Source of the DNA: Bacillota bacterium
GTDB lineage: Bacteria; Bacillota_A; Clostridia; Peptostreptococcales; Anaerovoracaceae
Direction of reading: 5' to 3'
Assembly: GCA_017437925.1 (NCBI GenBank)
Contig: JAFRWQ010000250.1
Span: 1 to 17,536 of the forward strand
DNA: 17,536 nucleotides
Shown: piece by piece, positions 7,035 through 13,800 of the stretch
Layout: each line of letters opens with the position of its first letter
Position numbering within the stretch: the stretch's first letter is position 1
Notes under the pieces: model-generated
The model's database searches: none
Seen by the model: only the letters and a program-made list of their open reading frames with translations
Told to the model about the DNA's origin: nothing
Position numbers and translations under genes: made by a program

Positions 7035-7850
7035 ATGGACATCAAGGACTTAAGAAACTCAATGCGCATCACCCAGACCTGCCGCACGATCTGCGGGCTC
7101 ATGGGCTTTGAGGCCCCCGAAAAGGCCGACGCCGCCAACCCCGCCGTCCTGGCTTCCGCCTCGGCAGCCCTCGAAGGCCGCAAGGCCGAAAGAGTGCTGC
7201 TCTACAACCCCGACGCCATAGGCATCTGGCTCTACCAGAAGTACACCGAGCGCTTCATACCCGTCATCAGGAACACCTCGGCGGCCCTGCCCGTCCTCTC
7301 GGTCATGCCTTCCGTGACCCCGGTATGCTTCGGCTCCATGTACACCGGCCTTATGCCCAGGGACCACGGCATCCAGGCCTACGTAAAGCCCGTCATCAAG
7401 GCCGACAGCCTCTTTGACGCAGCCATCAGGGCGGGGAAGAAGCCTGTGATCATCTCCACCGCCGGCGACAGCCTCACCATAATCTACAAGGAGAGGCCCA
7501 TGGACTACATGGAGTGCGCGACCCCCGACGAATGCAACGAGAAAGCCCTTGAGACCATAGCCAAAAACGAGCACGACATAGTCCTCGTATACAACGCCAA
7601 CTACGACAGCACCATGCACCGCAACGGACCCGAGGCGGAGATCTCCCTGGCCCAGATAGACCACAACGCGGCGGCCTTCGAGACCCTCTGCAAAGCCTGC
7701 GACAAGGCCTGGGCCAAGTACGACAGGGTCTACACCTTCCTGCCCGACCACGGCTGCCACGAGATCGACGGAGATCTGGGAAGCCACGGCCTCGACATGT
7801 TTGAGGACATGAACATCATCCACTTCTACGGCTTCAGAAAGGGAGAATGA
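7035..7850 (+). CDS. Compact alkaline-phosphatase-superfamily protein (type I phosphodiesterase/nucleotide pyrophosphatase-like)
   Basis: The protein has 271 residues and no signal peptide, so it is probably cytoplasmic. It keeps the full two-metal set of the alkaline phosphatase superfamily: YNPDAIG (D60), the nucleophile block VTPVCFGSMYTG (T95), NYDSTMHRNGP (D191, H195), PDHGCHE (D238, H239) and GSHG (H251). The sequence around the nucleophile and the phrase GLMPRDHGI resemble type I phosphodiesterase/nucleotide pyrophosphatases and related phosphomutase-type enzymes. It would hydrolyse or transfer a phosphoester, but its substrate cannot be told. It is smaller than typical members because the cap insertions are short. 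A good RBS, AGGAG at 7024-7028, lies six bases before the ATG. Its stop overlaps the next start (ATGA), so the two proteins are made together. Confidence 0.8.
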   Translation: MDIKDLRNSMRITQTCRTICGLMGFEAPEKADAANPAVLASASAALEGRKAERVLLYNPDAIGIWLYQKYTERFIPVIRNTSAALPVLSVMPSVTPVCFGSMYTGLMPRDHGIQAYVKPVIKADSLFDAAIRAGKKPVIISTAGDSLTIIYKERPMDYMECATPDECNEKALETIAKNEHDIVLVYNANYDSTMHRNGPEAEISLAQIDHNAAAFETLCKACDKAWAKYDRVYTFLPDHGCHEIDGDLGSHGLDMFEDMNIIHFYGFRKGE

Positions 7851-8635
7851 TGAGGAAAAGAGGCTCAAAGCTCCCGGCCATACTGCTGATACTGCTCGCC
7901 ATAGCCTGCTTTGTTTACGGCGCGGCGGTACTGGCGGTCATAGGGACTGCCAGGGGCTTCAACTGGGCCTTTATAGTCCTGGGAGCCCTGCTTTTCGCTA
8001 TTTCCCTGCTGCTTCCCGCGATAGGGAGGCTTCCGGACGGGGTCAAAATAGCCCTCAGCTTTCTCCTCTGCCTCTTTCTTGCCGTCTTCAGTTTTTGCGA
8101 GTACAAGATAATAAGCGCCTTCGAGTCGGAGCCTCTTTCCGGCGCCGACTACGTCATCATACTGGGCGCCAAGGTGGAGCCCTACGGGCCTTCGGTGGAG
8201 TACTCTGCAAGGATAAGGGCCGCGGCCGGATACCTTAAGGACAACCCGGGCTCCAAAGCGGTCACCACCGGAGGGCAGGGCGGCGACGAGCCTGTTTCCG
8301 AGGGCAGGGCTGCCGCCGATATGCTCCAACGTTTGGGGATAGATCCTGAACGCATACTCACCGAGGAAAAGAGCAGGACGACCATCGAGAACTTCCTCTT
8401 CGCCCGCGCCGTCATAGAAGAGGACGGGGGAGACCCGGAGAATGACTCATTCATCGTCGTAAGCTCAGGTTTTCACCTCTACCGGGCGGGGCTCTACGCG
8501 AAGGCCTGCGGCTTTGAACGCATTTCGTACAAAGGCAGCGAGGGCCTGAGGATACTGCTCCCCCAGTACTGCGTAAGGGAATTCGCGGCTCTGGCCTGGG
8601 ACAGCGTCACCGGCAGGTTCCGCCGGGCTTTTTAA
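7847..8635 (+). CDS. YdcF/SanA-type membrane protein (DUF218)
   Basis: The protein has 262 residues, with three predicted transmembrane helices (about 10-32, 38-60, 66-86) followed by a DUF218 domain. The family blocks are DYVIILGAKV (101-110), TTGGQGGDEP (130-139), SEGRAAADML (141-150), EEKSRTTIENFLFA (173-186) and SSGFHLYRA. DUF218 proteins include SanA (vancomycin resistance at high temperature), ElyC (envelope and lipid-carrier homeostasis) and YdcF. They are thought to act at the membrane on envelope precursors, but no reaction is firmly known. Two ATGs stand in tandem at 7847 and 7850; GGGAG at 7841-7845 is spaced better for the second. The four-base overlap with the phosphatase-like gene suggests a functional pair. 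A weak terminator overlaps its 3' end. Confidence 0.88.
   Translation: MMRKRGSKLPAILLILLAIACFVYGAAVLAVIGTARGFNWAFIVLGALLFAISLLLPAIGRLPDGVKIALSFLLCLFLAVFSFCEYKIISAFESEPLSGADYVIILGAKVEPYGPSVEYSARIRAAAGYLKDNPGSKAVTTGGQGGDEPVSEGRAAADMLQRLGIDPERILTEEKSRTTIENFLFARAVIEEDGGDPENDSFIVVSSGFHLYRAGLYAKACGFERISYKGSEGLRILLPQYCVREFAALAWDSVTGRFRRAF
8610..8633 (+). terminator. Weak intrinsic terminator overlapping the ydcF-like stop codon
   Basis: CCGGC (8610-8614) and GCCGG (8622-8626) pair over a seven-base loop and are followed by GCTTTTT. The stem is only five GC pairs but it sits directly before the T run, and the stop codon TAA uses the last T. It would separate the phosphatase/DUF218 pair from the aminopeptidase gene. 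Confidence 0.45.
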
Positions 8636-8673
8636 CAACGTCAAACGCATATTTTTAATAAAGGGAGGCCACC

Positions 8674-10659
8674 ATGATAAGAGAAAACACGAGAACCATC
8701 CTAAAGCACATCAGCGGTGAGAGAGCCTTTGACACCGTCGCCGAGATCTCAACCTACCACCGCATACAGGCGTCCACCGGCTACAGGGCGGCTGCCGAAC
8801 ACCTGAAGAAGAAGCTCGACCGCATGGGCCTGGGCGGGAAGGTCTTAAGCTTTGACGCCAAAGAGGGGGGCTTCTGGGGACCTTACCCGAGCTTCGCCGA
8901 GTGGGACATAAAGGGCGCCTTCTGCGACCTGGTATATCCCCATGAGGAGAGGCTGGCCGACTTCGACGCCTGCGCCATCTCCGTGATGCAAAAGAGCGCG
9001 CCCGCCGACCTGAGAGATAAGGAGGTCCCCGTGGTCTTTCTGGACAAGGGACCCGAAGAAAAGGCCTACAAGGGCCTCGATCTTGAGGGCAAGATAGTCT
9101 TCTATCAGGGCGACATCAACGACATATACGAGTGGGCGGTCGAAAAGAGGGGCGCCATAGGCCTTCTCACCGACTTTGTCCTGCAGGATCCCCTGGTGAG
9201 GGAGCGCCACGACCAGTCCGACACCCGCCGCTATACCTCCTTCTGGTGGAAGCCGGGCCAGAAGAAGGCCTTCGGCTTCGTGCTCACCCCCAGACAGGGC
9301 GACAAGTTCGCGGCCCTGTGCAGGGAGCTGGCGGCAAAGAAGGACTGCCCGAAGGTGAGCTGCATGGTCGATTCCAGCATATACGACGGCCACATCGAAG
9401 ACGTCGAGGCCTTCCTTCCCGGCGAGACCGACGAGGAGATACTGCTGACCGGCCTCCTCTGCCATCCCAGTTCCTCGGCCAACGACAACGCCAGCGGCAG
9501 CGCTTCCGTCATCGAGGCCATGAAGACCATAAAGGACCTGATCGACTGCGGCAAGCTTCCTCCCCTCAAAAGAGGTATAAGGATGCTGCTGGTGCCCGAA
9601 TTCTCAGGCACCTACGCCTACATCGACAAATATCCGAAGAAGGCGAAGAAGATAAAGGCCGCCTTTAACCTCGACATGGTAGGAGCCCGTCAGGACAGAG
9701 GTTACGGACCCATCACCATCACCGACCTGCCCCTGGCCATGCCTTCCTTCGTGGGCGACGCCGCGGCTGTGATACTGGACGAGATAAAGCATCAGGTAAC
9801 CGGCATGAACCCCGAGTTCTACTGCCCGATGTTCAACAGCCACCAGACCCCCTTCACCGGCGGCAGCGACCATCTGGTCTGGTCGGACCCCTCGATGGGC
9901 GTCCCCTGCCTCATGCTCGGCCAGTGGCCCGACAAGTACTACCACACCAGCACCGACACCCTCGACAAGGTCGATCCCTACATACTCTCCCGCTCCGCGG
10001 CTCTGGCCGCCTCCTACGCCTACTGCCTCGCGAACCTTGAGCAGGACGACGTGCTGCCCATCATAGAGACGGGCCTTGCCCGCGCGGCGGACTGGGTAAA
10101 GGAACTCAAGACCCTTGCTGCAGCCGGAAAGGTGCCCGCCGGGCTCTTCAGCGGAAGAGTCGAGGCCTATACCAAATTCAGGCTCGGCGCCATCGACAGC
10201 TTCAGGAGCTGGGATGTCTGCGAAAAGGGCTCCGAGGCCGAGAAGGTCTTCTTCGAGAGGCTCGACGACGAGAAGCTGCGCCTGCGCAGCCTCATCAAGC
10301 TCATGGCCGGCTTCGATCCCGTCGTAAGACCCGCCAAGAGCCCCGTTGCCCGCGCCCAGAAGGAGAAGTACAGCCTGGTCATCAGAAGGACCGTCCCGAC
10401 TCCCTTCCAGATCTTAAAGCCCAGAGCGGTATACGACGCGCCCATACAGGAGCGCATAGACGCCTTCGGCGAAAAGTTCGGAAAGAGCCTTGGCTACGGA
10501 TTCATGACCCCAATAGGCTATTACTTTGACGGGAAGCGGACCACTGCCGAAGCCGCGAAGGAGCTGGCCTATGAGACCGGCAAATACGCTCCCGCCGCCG
10601 TGGACGAATACGCCCGCATTCTTGTGATGCTGGGCTATGCCGAGGTCGTGAGCGAGTAG
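8674..10659 (+). CDS. M28-family aminopeptidase (DUF4910-like, PA domain insertion and C-terminal winged-helix region)
   Basis: The protein has 661 residues, no signal peptide and is probably cytoplasmic. The zinc-peptidase core has CHPSSSANDNASGSAS (H264, D271), VPEF (E309), FNLDMVGA (D334), GGSDHLVW (D399) and YYHTSTDTLDKVD (H424), the ligand order of co-catalytic di-zinc M28 aminopeptidases. Only one Glu is seen at the usual catalytic pair. Residues about 110-250 sit between the N-terminal region and the metal core and read like a protease-associated insertion. The last ~110 residues (from QKEKYSLVIRR) look like the winged-helix tail of DUF4910-type proteins. It would remove N-terminal residues from peptides, in keeping with an amino-acid-fermenting cell; specificity is unknown. 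The RBS GGGAGG (8663-8668) lies five bases before the ATG, fixing the start. A short AT-rich stretch, TATTTTTAATAAAG, precedes it. Confidence 0.88.
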   Translation: MIRENTRTILKHISGERAFDTVAEISTYHRIQASTGYRAAAEHLKKKLDRMGLGGKVLSFDAKEGGFWGPYPSFAEWDIKGAFCDLVYPHEERLADFDACAISVMQKSAPADLRDKEVPVVFLDKGPEEKAYKGLDLEGKIVFYQGDINDIYEWAVEKRGAIGLLTDFVLQDPLVRERHDQSDTRRYTSFWWKPGQKKAFGFVLTPRQGDKFAALCRELAAKKDCPKVSCMVDSSIYDGHIEDVEAFLPGETDEEILLTGLLCHPSSSANDNASGSASVIEAMKTIKDLIDCGKLPPLKRGIRMLLVPEFSGTYAYIDKYPKKAKKIKAAFNLDMVGARQDRGYGPITITDLPLAMPSFVGDAAAVILDEIKHQVTGMNPEFYCPMFNSHQTPFTGGSDHLVWSDPSMGVPCLMLGQWPDKYYHTSTDTLDKVDPYILSRSAALAASYAYCLANLEQDDVLPIIETGLARAADWVKELKTLAAAGKVPAGLFSGRVEAYTKFRLGAIDSFRSWDVCEKGSEAEKVFFERLDDEKLRLRSLIKLMAGFDPVVRPAKSPVARAQKEKYSLVIRRTVPTPFQILKPRAVYDAPIQERIDAFGEKFGKSLGYGFMTPIGYYFDGKRTTAEAAKELAYETGKYAPAAVDEYARILVMLGYAEVVSE

Positions 10660-10669
10660 GCGGAAAAAA

Positions 10670-10701
10670 CGCTTTAAGCGCCGTTTCCCCGGAAACGCTT
10701 T
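10670..10701 (+). terminator. Tandem hairpins after the aminopeptidase gene
   Basis: Two short dyads lie side by side: CGCTT-T-AAGCG (10670-10680) and CGTTTCC-CC-GGAAACG (10682-10697), the latter followed by CTTTG. AAACGCTTT occurs in both as a direct repeat. Position just after a stop codon and before a promoter fits a terminator, but the T tract is short, so efficiency is uncertain. Confidence 0.5.
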
Positions 10702-10716
10702 GTAAAACAGTTTTAC
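10702..10716. promoter_or_regulatory. 15-nt perfect palindrome GTAAAACAGTTTTAC, candidate operator of the SLH gene
   Basis: GTAAAAC and GTTTTAC are exact reverse complements around a single central A. Its centre lies about 35 bases upstream of the -10 hexamer centre, that is near -45 relative to the likely start of transcription, which is a usual place for an activator contacting RNA polymerase. The core AAWACAGTWTT recurs upstream of the NifU-like gene (2140-2150). No regulator can be named. Confidence 0.45.
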
Positions 10717-10738
10717 TTATAGTGTTTTCCCTAAAAAA

Positions 10739-10747
10739 TGGTATAAT
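10739..10747 (+). promoter_or_regulatory. Extended -10 promoter of the SLH protein gene
   Basis: TGGTATAAT is a perfect consensus -10 with the TGn extension. No good -35 hexamer lies at 16-18 bases upstream (ATAGTG at 17), as is common for extended -10 promoters or activated ones. Transcription should begin around 10754, giving a leader of about 66 bases. Confidence 0.75.
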
Positions 10748-10763
10748 GAAAGCGAGATAATAC

Positions 10764-10794
10764 GCGCATGGGCGGCGGCTGCCGCGCCATGCGC
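10764..10794 (+). promoter_or_regulatory. Strong 5'-leader hairpin of the SLH gene
   Basis: GCGCATGG-GCGGC pairs with GCCGC-(G)-CCATGCGC over a GGCT loop: 13 base pairs with one bulged G, nearly all GC. It begins about 10 bases after the predicted transcription start and is followed by CTTT. It could protect the 5' end of a long mRNA, act as a weak attenuator, or bind a protein. It leaves the RBS at 10807-10812 outside the stem. Confidence 0.6.
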
Positions 10795-10819
10795 CTTTGA
10801 ACTGACAGGAGGAAGCAAA

Positions 10820-13800
10820 ATGAGAGCCGGAAAAAAGACGCGCAGGATGATCTCCCTTGTCCTGAGCCTCGCTCTTATACTCACCATGTATATACCGGTC
10901 CACGCGGAAACGCCTGCGGATCCCCTTCATATGACTGCCTCATCCGACAGCCTTGAAGTGGGAGGGACCGTCACCGTCACTCTGACTCTCGACGAATTTG
11001 ATACGAAGAACATGACCGGAGGCATAGCCTGGGACAGCGGGCTGATGACCCTCACAGCCTATTCCGGATCCAGGGGAACTGCTACGGTCTACGTCCAGCA
11101 GTATTCCAGAGATTTCGAAGAATGGGACAGGGTGAACGCCAGGACGTCTACCATCGAGGAAGCCGGCGTTACAGGCACCTTCGGTTTCTACGTCAACGCC
11201 GACGGAACGACGGTCGAGAAGCTGCGTCAGGATCCCGACTACGGTCCCTTCCTGACCTTAAGCTTTGAGATAGCGGCCGCGGCCGACGTGTATACGGTCT
11301 ACATGTACCAGAGCTCGGATACCGGAAGCGGCACCATAACCTACGATCCCAAGAACAACGAAGCCGACAGGACTTCCGAGAACACCAAATCGCTCTATGT
11401 CCCCAGGAACATCGCCGACGCCGCCTATATCCAGATCGGTGAAAAGACCTATACCGGAAGCCCCATAGAGCTTACATCGGACGACATCTCCGTATTCTGG
11501 GATGAAGCTCACGAGGAGCCCCTCACCTTCGGAACCGATTACGAGATATCCGGCTATTCCAACAACACCAATGCCGGTACCGCGACGGTCCGTCTCAGCG
11601 GTCTGGGCGTCTACGCCGGTTCGACGAAGGACGCCGAATTCACCATAAACAAGGCGACCCCTGTGCTCAGCTTCCCTTCCTTTGAGGTACAAAGGACCTA
11701 TGGCCAGGACCCCTTTCGCTATCCCGCCAGCGGAGCAGACAATATTACCTACAGCAGCTCTGATCCGGGAGTTGCAACGGTTGCCGCTGACGGAACCATT
11801 ACGATCGTCGCTGTCGGAAATACTCTCATCACCGCAAACGCCGCAGAGGACGCAAACCATAATGAGGCAACTGGCACAAGTTATACGTTCTATGTTGTTG
11901 CCGCGTCGATAGAAGGCGCCGAGATCGGCGGGATCGAAGCCGAGACCTACAACGGCGAAGAGCATAAGCCGGAGCCCGCCGTGACCTTTAACGGCAAAAC
12001 TCTCGTTAAGGACACCGACTACACCCTGTCCTGGAGCGAAAACATCAACGCCGGAGACGAAGCGAAAGTGACCGTCACAGGCAAGGGCAACTTCACAGGC
12101 GCCAAGAGCGCGGAGTTCACCATAGAAAAAGCGGTGGCGACTGCCGAGAATATAAGCTGGGAGCCCGGGACCGTTTACGAGGGAATGTCCCTTTCCGATC
12201 TCACATTCAGCGGGACTGTCGTTCCGGAAGGGTCGGCCATCACTGCGGTCGAGAGCCAGGCGACTCTTACCGCAGGCATCAATGAAGTTGAGCTTTGCAT
12301 AACCCCGCCAAGCTCTGCATCCGGCAATTACACCGATGGTTCGGCGGTGATAAGCGTAACTGCCCTTGAGAATACCCTTACAGGGATCGAAGTGACCACT
12401 CTTCCGACCAAAACAACGTATTATATAGGCAGCAGCCTCGAGACCGAGGGCATGGTCGTGATGGGAAACTACGCATACGGAGATCCCGCGGAATTGACCG
12501 ATTATGATATCGACCCAGAGGTCTTTGACGAGATCGGAGAAGAGATCACCGTCACCGTAAGCTGCGGACAGGTTTCGGATGAATTCACTGTCGAGGTCAC
12601 CAAGATCCCCCAGAACATCGCTGTGGACGAACCCGACGACCTGACCTACGGAGACAGCGGAGTGTCCATAGGCATAGAAGGGGCCGTTGGTACGGTCAGC
12701 TTTTCCAGCAGCAACGACAGCATTGTCACCGTCGACGCCGAAGGCAAGCTCACCGCTACCGGCGTCGGCTCCACCGTGGTGACCGTGAACATTTCCGGAG
12801 ATGAGACCTACGAGTCCGCATCGATCACAGTCGACATTACAGTCGTCGCGGCCGATATGGCAAATGCCGACATCGGCGGGATCGGGGCCGAGACCTACGA
12901 CGGAGAAGAGCATAAGCCTGAACCCGTCGTGACCTTTAACGGCAAAACTCTCGTTAAGGACACCGACTACACCCTGTCCTGGGCCGATAATACCGATGCA
13001 GGAACCGCGTCGGTCACCGTCACCGGCAAGGGCAACTTCACCGGCGCCAAGAGCGCGGAGTTCACCATAGAAAAAGCGGCGGCAACTGCATCCGAAATAG
13101 TCTGCACCAATGAGGCGATATATGAGGGCATGTCTTACGGAGATCTGGCGTTCAGCGGCACTACCGTTCCCGAAGGTTCTTCCATCACTGCGGTCGAGAG
13201 CCAGGCATCCCTTGTCCCGGGCAGCAATACGGTAGGCCTGCTCATAAGCCCGCCAAGCTCTGCATCCGGCAATTACACCGATGGTTCGGCGGTGATAAGC
13301 GTAACTGCCCTTGAGAATACCCTTACCGGGATCGAAGTGACCACTCTTCCGACCAAGAAGGAATACCTTGTCGGAGAAAGCCTTAATACTGAGGGTATGG
13401 TGGTGACAGCATCCTATGCCGACGGAAGCAGTGCCGCTGTCAGCTCGTACACTGTATCCCCCACGACCTTCGGCACTGCCGGCGAGGAAGTCGCCGTCAC
13501 CGTAAGCTATGAAAACTTCACTGATGACTTCACGGTGAAAGTCTCCCTTAAGACCCAGACTATCAGCGCCTCAGTGGACGGTCCACTGACCTACCTTGGC
13601 GCGGGCGGGACCGTCACTGTTTCAGGCGCTCAGACCGATCTGAGCTTCGCATCGAACGATGAAGACGTGGTCTCCGTCTCGTCTGACGGCAGTCTTACCG
13701 CCAACGGAGTCGGCACCGCTGATATCACCGTGACAGCGGCCGAGACAAACGAATACGCCTCAGCGACGGCGACGGTGGGCGTTACCGTAAACGCTGCGGA

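Larger units (their letters stand above)
11903..12850 (+). repeat. Super-repeat unit 1 (modules A1-B1-C1-D1)
   Basis: This unit is 948 bases (316 codons). A1 is 11903-12133, B1 12134-12373, C1 12374-12604 and D1 12605-12850. It shares long near-identical DNA with unit 2 in A and in the B/C junction, and with unit 3 in the first half of B. Confidence 0.85.
12851..13795 (+). repeat. Super-repeat unit 2 (modules A2-B2-C2-D2)
   Basis: This unit is 945 bases (315 codons). Module A is nearly identical to unit 1 apart from one codon fewer and a changed loop (ADNTDAGTAS against SENINAGDEAK). The first half of B differs from units 1 and 3. The end of B and start of C match unit 1, while the rest of C matches unit 3. 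Confidence 0.85.

Noticed and set aside
10502..10930. Minus-strand frame across the aminopeptidase end and SLH promoter
   Set aside because: It runs through the terminator, palindrome and promoter of the opposite strand and has no coding signature.
11680..11905. Slightly AT-richer segment in the SLH gene
   Set aside because: The drop in GC is modest and the segment encodes an ordinary D-type module in frame, so transfer is not needed to explain it.
11258..12913. 551-codon open frame on the minus strand under the SLH gene
   Set aside because: It lies opposite strongly supported repeats, its translation is low-complexity with no recognisable domain, and it has no RBS. It is a product of the codon pattern of the repeats.
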